Shown here: in pieces, positions 9,060 to 18,086 of the stretch
Layout of the letters: each line of letters begins with the position of its first letter
Position numbering within the stretch: the first letter of the stretch is position 1
Assembly: GCA_015060015.1 (NCBI GenBank)
Contig: SUZG01000009.1
Span: forward strand, 23,945-87,944
Length of the DNA stretch: 64,000 nt
Direction: 5' to 3'
Source: Rikenellaceae bacterium
GTDB taxonomy: Bacteria; Bacteroidota; Bacteroidia; Bacteroidales; Rikenellaceae
Program-made: the position numbers and the translations under genes
Notes under the pieces: model-generated
What the model saw: only the letters and a program-made list of their open reading frames with translations
The model's database searches: none
What the model was told of the DNA's origin: nothing

Positions 9060-11162
9060 TTATTGTATGTTTTTTGTCAATATTTCAAATCCATAAGGGG
9101 CGACCTTCAACGAGAGCTTTCCATCAGAGAGCAAGCCAAACTCGTTGCCGAAGTGAGCCGTCAAAGGCTGTTCAAGGTTGATGCAGGCGGGCAACTCACA
9201 CTCGATACTCTGCTCCTCGCCTCCCGTATTGAGGATAACGACACTCCACTCGCCCATATACACTCGCATATATACCCACAGATTATCCGTAAGAGCCAGA
9301 GTCATCATATCGCCATAGAGCAGCGGCATAGTCTTGCGACGCAGCTCAATCAAGCGGCGTGTTACATCGAGTTGTGCCTGCTCATCCTCGTTATAGCCAT
9401 CAAAACGCATCATACGGCGGTTGTCGGGGTCATTGCCACCCGGCTCGCCATACTCATCGCCCTGATAGATGCAGGGCACACCCGGAATAGTCATATTCAA
9501 GGCGTTGATAAGTGCCAACTTCTTGTAGCCTACCTTATCGCCTACGCCTATCTCACGCAACCATCCGGCAGCCTTATGATCCTCGTCGGGGTGCAACGTA
9601 CCACCGGCCAACGAGATAAGACGACCCTTGTCGTGGTTACCCGTGATATTTCCCATCGTGTGATGGTCACCGTAGGCCGACAGCGACTCCTCCACAACCG
9701 AAGCCAGACGACGTACAGAGTGGTCGCGGGTGAGCACATCGAGTGAGGTGTGATATACGTTGAAGTCGAACTGTGCGTCAATCATACCGCTACGCACATA
9801 CGAGCCGATAAGCTCCGGCGAGCCGTATGTCTCGCCAATCTGCCACAACTGTCGGTCAGGCAACTGCTGACGCATCTTCTTGGTAAGCATACGCCAATAA
9901 TTCAGCGGGATATGCTTACAAGCATCGTGGCGGAAGCCATCGAAATCGAAGTTCTTGACCCAATACATCGCCGAGTCGGTCATAGGCTCAACAACCTCCT
10001 GACGTTCCAGGTCGAGGGTCGGAATATGCTCGTCAAACCACGTTGTCAAACGCTGCTCGTCCCACAACGACAGATTCTTTCTGCCATCGGGCAACATCAG
10101 AGGCGTAACCCAGTCGGGATGAGCCTGCAAGACGGGCGAGTTGATATGAAGGTGGTTGGCAACATAGTCCAACACCACATTCATACCCTTCTCGTGAGCC
10201 GTTGCAAGCAACTCACGCAACTCCTCCTCCGTACCGAAGCGGTCATCCACAACGGTTGTATAGATAGGCCAGTAGCCGTGATAGCCGGAGAACTTGGTGC
10301 GGGGATTCTCATTCAGGCCCCACGCATCACGCGGATTCTGTGTGATGGGCGAAATCCATATAGTAGAGATGCCCAAATCCGAGAAGAAGCCATCTTTGAT
10401 TTTCTGCGTGATACCAACCAAATCGCCACCCTGATAGTCGGCCTGCGGCAGGACATCGGGAGAGTTGAGAGGCTGGTTATTCTCGGCCTTGCCGTCAAAG
10501 AAGCGGTCTATCATCAACGAGTACAGCACCTGTGACTCGCGGTCGTGACGCGTCAGCTGCTTGGCATCACTCACGACCTTGCCATACTGCAACGGAATAC
10601 GGATATCGTTAAAACGCACATCCTCGCCCACTGCGAACACTCGCAGACAAGAACGTTCCGCCGACTTGGCATCGCCTGGGATAAGAATCTCTATATTGCT
10701 CTCGTTGCGAAGGATATTGTCATCCGGCAAACGGCAATTCTGCCACATGGCTACAACATCCTTAACCTCTATGGTAGGCTCCAAGACAACCATATTGAGC
10801 ATATATCCCGTAGAGAAGATGCGGCTATCATCACGACGCTGACCTCCATAGGCCACGATAGAGATAGGAGCACCCTGCTGCCATGCCTCCAATGTTGCGA
10901 CAAAAGCCCCCTGCGGAGCCGTAATCTCAAACTCCGACCAATCCTCTGCCAGAGGCTTTACGGCCAACTCCTTTGATGTTACGGAGTCTGCCCCGTCCCA
11001 CTCTGGAAGGAAGTCGGTCAATAGCAATGTATTGCCACCCTCACGCAACTGCACGGGGACAATCGTACGATCGTTGCCCGTTGCCGGCAAATCATTATAG
11101 ATATTACCGCGACAGCCACACATAACGGCCATCACAGCCAATGCAATAATACTCTTTTTCAT
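9060..11162 (-). CDS. GH13 alpha-amylase family lipoprotein with extra N-terminal domain
   Basis: Start at internal Met (MKKSIIALAVMAVMCGC) preferred over ORF start 11177; DGFRHDACKHIP, LWQIGETYG, ITGNHDKGR. Confidence 0.9.
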   Translation of the reverse strand: MKKSIIALAVMAVMCGCRGNIYNDLPATGNDRTIVPVQLREGGNTLLLTDFLPEWDGADSVTSKELAVKPLAEDWSEFEITAPQGAFVATLEAWQQGAPISIVAYGGQRRDDSRIFSTGYMLNMVVLEPTIEVKDVVAMWQNCRLPDDNILRNESNIEILIPGDAKSAERSCLRVFAVGEDVRFNDIRIPLQYGKVVSDAKQLTRHDRESQVLYSLMIDRFFDGKAENNQPLNSPDVLPQADYQGGDLVGITQKIKDGFFSDLGISTIWISPITQNPRDAWGLNENPRTKFSGYHGYWPIYTTVVDDRFGTEEELRELLATAHEKGMNVVLDYVANHLHINSPVLQAHPDWVTPLMLPDGRKNLSLWDEQRLTTWFDEHIPTLDLERQEVVEPMTDSAMYWVKNFDFDGFRHDACKHIPLNYWRMLTKKMRQQLPDRQLWQIGETYGSPELIGSYVRSGMIDAQFDFNVYHTSLDVLTRDHSVRRLASVVEESLSAYGDHHTMGNITGNHDKGRLISLAGGTLHPDEDHKAAGWLREIGVGDKVGYKKLALINALNMTIPGVPCIYQGDEYGEPGGNDPDNRRMMRFDGYNEDEQAQLDVTRRLIELRRKTMPLLYGDMMTLALTDNLWVYMRVYMGEWSVVILNTGGEEQSIECELPACINLEQPLTAHFGNEFGLLSDGKLSLKVAPYGFEILTKNIQ

Positions 11163-11166
11163 ACTC

Positions 11167-12837
11167 TTACAACTCAATGATTATTGAAGAATAGGCAGGC
11201 ATCGTCAAAACATGCTCTGTATCACTCTTGCTCTCAATCTTAACCTTATTCATATCGGCAATAGGTCGTTTGATGGCGTGCTTGACAATGTGCGTACTCT
11301 GTTTTTCTGACACATTATGCACTACGAGCAGACGTTCGCTGCCGGCCTGACGATAGAATACCATAACCTGCTTGTTGGTAGTGTCACTGTCGTTGAAGCC
11401 CTCCGGCAACTCGATTGTACCCTCGGCCAGTGCGGGATAGGTATTACGCAGACGCATAAACTTACGATATACATTATAGATTGAGTTAGCATCCTCGGCA
11501 AGACCCGCTACCGTACCACCCAGGTCGTTGTTGTTGAACTTGGGAGTCATCCACGTTGTGCGGTAGGTATCCTCGGCCTTGGGAGCCCACAACATAGGCT
11601 CACGAACATTCTCGTCGCCCTTGCTCTTGTCGCCCTTCATACCAATCTCCTCGCCGTAGTAGATGAACGGAGATCCGGCCGAAGTGAGCAGAATAGCACC
11701 TGCCATCTTGGCACGTTCCACCGAGCCACCCAACGATGTGCGGGCACGATTCTCATCGTGATTTGAGAGTTTCGTTGCGTGGATAAAGTCCGAACGATAC
11801 TGCTTGAAGGTGTTTTGAGCACCGATGATATCCTTCGGGAACCACTTGGCATGCGAGTTATTGATAGCATACATCATCCAGTTCTCCCAAGCCGTAAAGT
11901 CGAACAACGCAGGCAGGCCCTTATAATATTTTGCCATATCGCCGTGACCCATCCAGCACTCGCCTACCATATACAAATCCTTGTAGCCGAGAGCCGACTT
12001 ACCCTGAAAATACTGATTCAGCGTAGTGTAGAAGGTATTGAGGAATGTCGGATTCTCATCCGAAGTCTGATTATCGTAGATATGCTTCACAGCATCAAGA
12101 CGGAAGCCATCGACACCCTTGTCAATCCAGAACTTTGCAGCATCAACCAATGCAAGGAATGTAGGATTGGTAGCACACGATGTCGCAGGGCCATAGTTAA
12201 GGTCGGGCATTGACGAGTCGAAGTCACCAAAGTACCAGCCCTCTCCGCCGGGGACTCTGTGCCAGCCACCCCAGCCCTCACGGTTGTCAGTCGTAAAGTT
12301 ATAGAAATCGCGATAAGGGCTATCTGCATCGGCACACGCAGCCTTAAACCAGGGGTTGAGCTTCGATGAGTGATTCAGCACATAGTCCAGAATGACGCGG
12401 ATGTCGCGTTTGTGGGCCTCGGCAATAAGGCGTTCAAAATCGCCCATAGTACCATACTCCTCCTTCACGCCCTTGTAGTCAATCACATCGTAGCCGTGAT
12501 ATGAGTCCGAGGGGTGGATAGGCGTAAGCCAAATACCCGACACTCCCAAATCGTCAAGATAGTCCAGCTTGGCGGTGATACCGTTCAGGTCGCCCACGCC
12601 ATCGCCGTCAGAGTCAGCGAATGAACGGACAAAAATTTCGTAAAAGACGCCGGCACGCTTCTCGCCGTCAAACTCGCGAGCCTCATACTGCGACACCTTA
12701 TCTACAATATCAGACGTAGCAGGCTCCTCGCTGCCATTGCCGCCATTCTCTCCGTTCTCATTATTCTCGGTGCAGGCCATCATCGACAATGCCGCCACAG
12801 AGAGCAGGTAGAGTAAAAATTTCTTTGAAATAGTCAT
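11167..12837 (-). CDS. GH13 alpha-amylase family lipoprotein
   Basis: SMMACTENNENGENG lipobox plus acidic tract; GVDGFRLDAVKHIY, YMVGECWMG, LSNHDENRAR. Confidence 0.93.
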   Translation of the reverse strand: MTISKKFLLYLLSVAALSMMACTENNENGENGGNGSEEPATSDIVDKVSQYEAREFDGEKRAGVFYEIFVRSFADSDGDGVGDLNGITAKLDYLDDLGVSGIWLTPIHPSDSYHGYDVIDYKGVKEEYGTMGDFERLIAEAHKRDIRVILDYVLNHSSKLNPWFKAACADADSPYRDFYNFTTDNREGWGGWHRVPGGEGWYFGDFDSSMPDLNYGPATSCATNPTFLALVDAAKFWIDKGVDGFRLDAVKHIYDNQTSDENPTFLNTFYTTLNQYFQGKSALGYKDLYMVGECWMGHGDMAKYYKGLPALFDFTAWENWMMYAINNSHAKWFPKDIIGAQNTFKQYRSDFIHATKLSNHDENRARTSLGGSVERAKMAGAILLTSAGSPFIYYGEEIGMKGDKSKGDENVREPMLWAPKAEDTYRTTWMTPKFNNNDLGGTVAGLAEDANSIYNVYRKFMRLRNTYPALAEGTIELPEGFNDSDTTNKQVMVFYRQAGSERLLVVHNVSEKQSTHIVKHAIKRPIADMNKVKIESKSDTEHVLTMPAYSSIIIEL

Positions 12838-12919
12838 AGTCTTTTTGTTTTTATTTTGTTTTTAGGTACCGGCAGGCCGATCAAAGCCTGCCGGTCAAAG
12901 GGGTGTATCCGAAAGAAGA

Positions 12920-15175
12920 TTACTTCTTTGATACTGTCATTGTGCAAGGTGACTTCGCAAGGTTCAAAGTGATGGTGTAATCACCAGCCTCAGCAACCTT
13001 CAAGTTACCACCATCGGGAGCCAGAGCAATCTCGGTATCCAGTGCGAACTCTGCACCAGAAGCCAAACCGAGGTTATAGTCCCAACCACCGTTGAAACGC
13101 ACCTTGAACTCGGGGCTGATAGTAGCCTCACAGGTATAGATACCCTTGCCCTGTGCTGTAAGATCCAAGTCCATATCCCAGCCAGAACCATTCACATTAC
13201 CAATCAAGGCAATCTTGGTCAAAGGAATAGCATTTGCAACGGCTGTCTTTGCCTGTGCATCGAGAGTAACATCCCAGAAGTATGGGCCGAATGGAATCTT
13301 CATATTATCGCCGGCAGCAGCACTTACGTCGTATACATAGGTAGTACCCTCCTGCAAAGCACCGCCCAACCAAGTTGAGAAGCCCGGGTAAGTAATCTTG
13401 AACTCACACTCGGTAGCTGTATTGCCCTCGGGCTGATACATATCAACAACGCCACCGAAACGGCCTGCCTCGCCCTTGAAAGGATTAAGAGCAGGAGTAG
13501 CCTCGCCAAGATTCCAGTTGTAGTGAGCAAAAGCACCTGTTACCTCCAGATAATCGGGGTTAGCCGAGAGGTCAGCCACCTTACCGTCGATAGCCAAAGT
13601 GATAATCTTACCGAAAGTAAGCTCGAAAGAGTGCTCACCGGCTGTGAGGAAGAGGTTACCGCCATTCACCTTCAAATCGGTGCAGCTACCACCGAGGCTC
13701 ATCTGATGCTCAACGCCATTAACCTTTGTGTTCCACATCTTGTTCATCACGAGCTTGAACTCGCCATCAGATGCAACATTTGCCGAAGCCTTGTAAGACT
13801 TTGAAGCAGCATCGTAAGCAAACTCGATGGGAGCACCTGCGTTCCAGCCGTTCAAAGCACCTACCAGACCAACAGAGTTGATATCGATAACGGTAGATGT
13901 GTTGTTGTTAAGGTCGGCGTAAACATAGTGCAAGCCCTTCTTTATTGCGATACCCTCGGCAGTAGCACCTCCGGCATAAGCCTCCAAAGCAGAAGCAGAG
14001 CCGCCGAAACGAGTACCCAAAGCGTTACGCAGACGAGCATAGAGATAGTCGCCATCGGCATCCATATCCAACATACCGCAATATGTATTTGTGAAGGTCT
14101 CGCCATTCCACAAGCCCTGCATTGCAGCTGCGTTCTTGTAATCACCACTCTCAACCACATAGAGAACATCGTCCTTCTCTGAAATCTCCTCGGTAGAGAT
14201 TGAGTAAGGATAGTCGAAGATTGAAAGGCGGAAGTTGAAGATACCGCCACCCTCGGTTTTGAGGTTGCTGCCACGGAACTGGAGGTCAGCAGCGTCGCCA
14301 CCCAATGAGAAGTCATACTCCTTACCATCGACAACAACATTCCAAGCCTCGTTGAAACGTACCTTATACTCCTTCTCCTCAACAACATTGGCAGCACCCA
14401 ACCAAGCGTTTGTCTCGGCATCGTACTCCAAATAAGCGTAGTCCTTATCCCAGCCACCTACGCCCTCGCCGATAAGCGATACGCTGGTTACAGGAATAGT
14501 TACCAATGCAAGGTTCACATCGTCAAACTCGATGTAGTAAAGACCCTTGGGCAATGAGATATTGCCTGCACCGCCATCAGTAGAGATAGCACCATCGGCC
14601 ATACCGAAGTTCGTGCCGCCCCAACCATACTGTGTGCAGAGCTTGAACTCGCCCTCGGTATTGTTCAGGAAGCCACGGAAGATACCATCCTCACCCTGAT
14701 AGAGGCGTGAGCAAGGATTCGCGTCAGACCAGCCCTGATAAGCACCCAGAATGTAGAGGAACGCCTCCTTCTTGTAGTCAAACAATACGGTCAAAGGCTC
14801 TGACGCCAATGTAGCACCAGCCTTTGATGTAGCCTCAACCTTGAACTCGATATCATACTTACCCATACGAGTAATACCGAACTGCTCGAACAGAGCATTG
14901 TTGGTTGTAGTGTAGTAGCAATCCGTAGTTGTTGCCAACTCGGTGTAGCCCTCGCCGGCGTCAGCCGACACGGTATAGATAGTACCCTCACCCATACGAG
15001 CTGATGACCAGGTGATGCTGAATGCCTCTGACTCGGTGAGATTATTCACCACAACATCGTTGTGTGGAGCAATAACCGGAGCCTTCGACTCCACGACCAT
15101 TGCATCAGGCTCGTGGCTGCAACCTACTGCGGCAACAAATGCCAAGGCTGCAATCATATATTTCATCAATTTCAT
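12920..15175 (-). CDS. SusE/SusF-like outer-membrane starch-binding lipoprotein (multi-domain)
   Basis: FVAAVGCSHEPDA lipobox; repeated SLIGEGVGGWDKD.. / GLVGALNGWNAG.. / ALIGNVNGSGWDMD.. modules. Confidence 0.85.
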   Translation of the reverse strand: MKLMKYMIAALAFVAAVGCSHEPDAMVVESKAPVIAPHNDVVVNNLTESEAFSITWSSARMGEGTIYTVSADAGEGYTELATTTDCYYTTTNNALFEQFGITRMGKYDIEFKVEATSKAGATLASEPLTVLFDYKKEAFLYILGAYQGWSDANPCSRLYQGEDGIFRGFLNNTEGEFKLCTQYGWGGTNFGMADGAISTDGGAGNISLPKGLYYIEFDDVNLALVTIPVTSVSLIGEGVGGWDKDYAYLEYDAETNAWLGAANVVEEKEYKVRFNEAWNVVVDGKEYDFSLGGDAADLQFRGSNLKTEGGGIFNFRLSIFDYPYSISTEEISEKDDVLYVVESGDYKNAAAMQGLWNGETFTNTYCGMLDMDADGDYLYARLRNALGTRFGGSASALEAYAGGATAEGIAIKKGLHYVYADLNNNTSTVIDINSVGLVGALNGWNAGAPIEFAYDAASKSYKASANVASDGEFKLVMNKMWNTKVNGVEHQMSLGGSCTDLKVNGGNLFLTAGEHSFELTFGKIITLAIDGKVADLSANPDYLEVTGAFAHYNWNLGEATPALNPFKGEAGRFGGVVDMYQPEGNTATECEFKITYPGFSTWLGGALQEGTTYVYDVSAAAGDNMKIPFGPYFWDVTLDAQAKTAVANAIPLTKIALIGNVNGSGWDMDLDLTAQGKGIYTCEATISPEFKVRFNGGWDYNLGLASGAEFALDTEIALAPDGGNLKVAEAGDYTITLNLAKSPCTMTVSKK

Positions 15176-15251
15176 AATTCTTTCTGTTTATTTGGTTAAA
15201 AGAGCCGAGGCGGGTGCGGATATACCCGCCCTTGCTCATTTACACATTTAT

Positions 15252-16421
15252 TTACTCTGCCTGCTCAACTGTACCTGAAATAGGTGAAGGATTGGTTGTA
15301 TCCTCTGCCAAAGCATCAATATCACCGTGGAAGTTGATTGAGAAGCGTACCTTACCAGAATATGGTGAAGCGATGTTTGCACCTCCCTCTTTGAGGTGAG
15401 CCAAATCACCACCCCAGTTGGTAGCCCAATCGTGATTCAAACGATACTTGAACTCACCAGCCACAGCGTTGTCGCAAACGCCTGTGAAGATCTGGTTCTG
15501 CATAGCAGTATAGTAGAGGTTATCATAGTCAGCATCGCCAACCGCGGGAACACCGGCCAATGTGAGGTCGATGTCGGTATCCCAGTTGCCAACAACTGAA
15601 CCAATAACGCTGATAGACTCTACGGGAGTAAGCTTCACTGAACCTGTTGAGTGGTCAGCAGAGAGTGTAACCTCAATCCAGTACAAGCCCTCCTCTGCCA
15701 AGAGGTGTTCGGGGTCGCCCTCATTAGTGAACTTATCGGGATCACCACCGAGGTTACCAGCCCAGCTGTCCTCTACACAGAACTTGAAGTGGCAAAGGCC
15801 ATCATCCAGCTTATTTGATGTATTGTTACCTGCACCAAGATATACAAGACCCTCATATACATCGCTATTCTCGCCATCCTCCCACAATACGGGACCACGG
15901 GCACCGGGGTTCCAGCCCTGGAAGTTACCGGCGATATACAATGGACGACGTATCCAGGGAGCCGCTGTTGACTTGACGGTAGTGATATCCATCTGGATAG
16001 CGTTTGAACGCTTTGCATAGGTATCGTTACCAGCCGAGATGTTTGATGTCACGTAGAAATATACCGTAGAAGTAGCACCCTCGGGAACAGCCAGACCCTT
16101 GGTATTAACCAAAGCGTTGTTCAGATTCTCCTTGGTAATGGTGTAAGAGGCTGTGTAAGACTGACCAATCTGGTAATCTACATCCTGATAGTTTGCAAAG
16201 AGTGAATAGGTAACCTCGGCAGGATAGCCGTAATCCACCTCACTCCAAGTGAAAGTCACTTCATTATTGAGGTTAGTCTCATCGACAACGATACTTGTCA
16301 TCTCGTTCATAACGGGAGCCACAACCTCATCTGCCGACATAGCCATCATCTTATCGTCCTCGTAGCAAGCGAAGAGCAATGATGCTGCGGCAAAGATTGA
16401 AATATATCTCAAAAATTTCAT
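15252..16421 (-). CDS. SusE-like outer-membrane lipoprotein
   Basis: AASLLFACYEDDKM lipobox, SusE N-terminal Ig-like region, SVIGSVVGNWDTDIDL binding-domain-like repeat. Confidence 0.85.
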   Translation of the reverse strand: MKFLRYISIFAAASLLFACYEDDKMMAMSADEVVAPVMNEMTSIVVDETNLNNEVTFTWSEVDYGYPAEVTYSLFANYQDVDYQIGQSYTASYTITKENLNNALVNTKGLAVPEGATSTVYFYVTSNISAGNDTYAKRSNAIQMDITTVKSTAAPWIRRPLYIAGNFQGWNPGARGPVLWEDGENSDVYEGLVYLGAGNNTSNKLDDGLCHFKFCVEDSWAGNLGGDPDKFTNEGDPEHLLAEEGLYWIEVTLSADHSTGSVKLTPVESISVIGSVVGNWDTDIDLTLAGVPAVGDADYDNLYYTAMQNQIFTGVCDNAVAGEFKYRLNHDWATNWGGDLAHLKEGGANIASPYSGKVRFSINFHGDIDALAEDTTNPSPISGTVEQAE

Positions 16422-16439
16422 CGTTATTCAATTTTATTA

Positions 16440-18068
16440 TTATTGATTATAACCGGGGTTCTGTGTAAGGTTGTCGTTTGCCAACAAATCGTCAGAAGGC
16501 AATGGGAAGAGCTCCATGTACTTCTCGAAACCTACACCATTCGCAACACCACCCTTGAAAGGCCACAGATAGTTAGCTGAAGAGTAGCGGTCGAAACGGA
16601 TAAGAGTTGTACGACGATGACCCTCCCAGAACATCTCGCGAGAGATCTCGTCGAAGATCTGATCGAGGCTAACTGTTGAACCTGTAACGGTAGGAGCTGT
16701 CATACCTGCACGAGCCTGCAAAGCCTTCATATACTCTACGGCCTTGGCATCAGAGGTCTGACCACCATCCTTGCGAGCCATAGCCTCGGCATATACGAGG
16801 TACATCTCACCGGCACGAATCAACGGGAAGTCGACAGAAGAGAACTTCTCAATCTTTGAGTAGTCTGTCTCGGGATCGAGGAAGCGGTTGTTGTTATACT
16901 TAACAACGTGCCATCCTTTTGGGAAGTCCTTGTTGTTAATCTCCTTCTCATCACTCTCCTCCAACGATACCAAAGCACGCTTGTCAACCTTTGTAAATAC
17001 ATCGGCACCGTCGCCTGCAACATCGCCCTTACGAACAGCAGCACCATCAACATTGATATTGAACACCTTCACAGCGTCGGTTGAAGTAACCAGACCATTC
17101 CAGTTACCATCAACACCCAAAGAGTACTGTGTACCCTTACCTGCGAGGATAAAGAAGCTTGTACCACCATAAGACTGTGTGCGGGTAGCATCATAGCAGG
17201 TAGCATAAACAATCTCACTCAAAGCATCGGGGTTCTCGCCGTTGTCACCCATAAAGAGGGCGTTATAGTTCTCGGCAAGGTCGTAAGCAGCAATAACCTC
17301 GTCGGCTGCAGCAGCTGCTGTAGCGTAAATCGAGCTATCCTCCCTGCCGATGTATGTCTTGTGGTTGAGGCACAAACGAGCCAACAAACCATAAGCAGCA
17401 CCCTTATCTACACGGGGATAAACCTGTGTGTGAGGAGCCTTCATCTTTGAATCGGCTGATACCAGATCCTCCAACTCACTCTTCAACCAAGCGAAGAGGT
17501 CGGCACGAGAGATCTGCTTGGAGTTGGTAGCACCCACTGAAGAATCCTCCAATACGAAGGGAGGGTTACCATAGCAGTCCAGCAATACCCAGTAAGCGAA
17601 AGCACGCAGGAAACGCACCTCCGTACGTTCGATAGCAATCTCCTCATTCTTATCGTTGGTATTACGCAGGAAGTCGTTAGCAAACGACACCATCATCATA
17701 GCACGTGTATAAGTAGCATAGATAGCATCGTTCTTCACGTTGCTCCACTTATTACCACCTACCTCGGCAACCCAAGAGTCGCCCCATACACACTTTGCCT
17801 CATCGGTAGAGATAGTCTGAATAGACCACCAAGCACGCAAAAACTCAGATGCACCAGAGTCCGATACATCAATATCGGTAGAACCGGCACCGCCCTGACC
17901 TGTGAGGGTAAAACCTCCATAAACCTTTGCCAATGCACTCATACGTGAAGCCTCATTCTCGTAAACTCCATTCACGATGTTACCTGCCATAGGTGCTTGC
18001 TCCAAGTCACCGATACAAGAGGTAAGCATCAACGCTGCAATGGCTCCAAAAATTATATTCTTTTTCAT
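16440..18068 (-). CDS. SusD/RagB family nutrient-binding lipoprotein
   Basis: LMLTSCIGDLEQAP..., EVRFLRAFAYWVLLDCYGNPPFV, DEISREMFWEGHRRTTLIRFDRY. Confidence 0.95.
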   Translation of the reverse strand: MKKNIIFGAIAALMLTSCIGDLEQAPMAGNIVNGVYENEASRMSALAKVYGGFTLTGQGGAGSTDIDVSDSGASEFLRAWWSIQTISTDEAKCVWGDSWVAEVGGNKWSNVKNDAIYATYTRAMMMVSFANDFLRNTNDKNEEIAIERTEVRFLRAFAYWVLLDCYGNPPFVLEDSSVGATNSKQISRADLFAWLKSELEDLVSADSKMKAPHTQVYPRVDKGAAYGLLARLCLNHKTYIGREDSSIYATAAAAADEVIAAYDLAENYNALFMGDNGENPDALSEIVYATCYDATRTQSYGGTSFFILAGKGTQYSLGVDGNWNGLVTSTDAVKVFNINVDGAAVRKGDVAGDGADVFTKVDKRALVSLEESDEKEINNKDFPKGWHVVKYNNNRFLDPETDYSKIEKFSSVDFPLIRAGEMYLVYAEAMARKDGGQTSDAKAVEYMKALQARAGMTAPTVTGSTVSLDQIFDEISREMFWEGHRRTTLIRFDRYSSANYLWPFKGGVANGVGFEKYMELFPLPSDDLLANDNLTQNPGYNQ

Positions 18069-18086
18069 ATTCTATGTCTCCTCTAA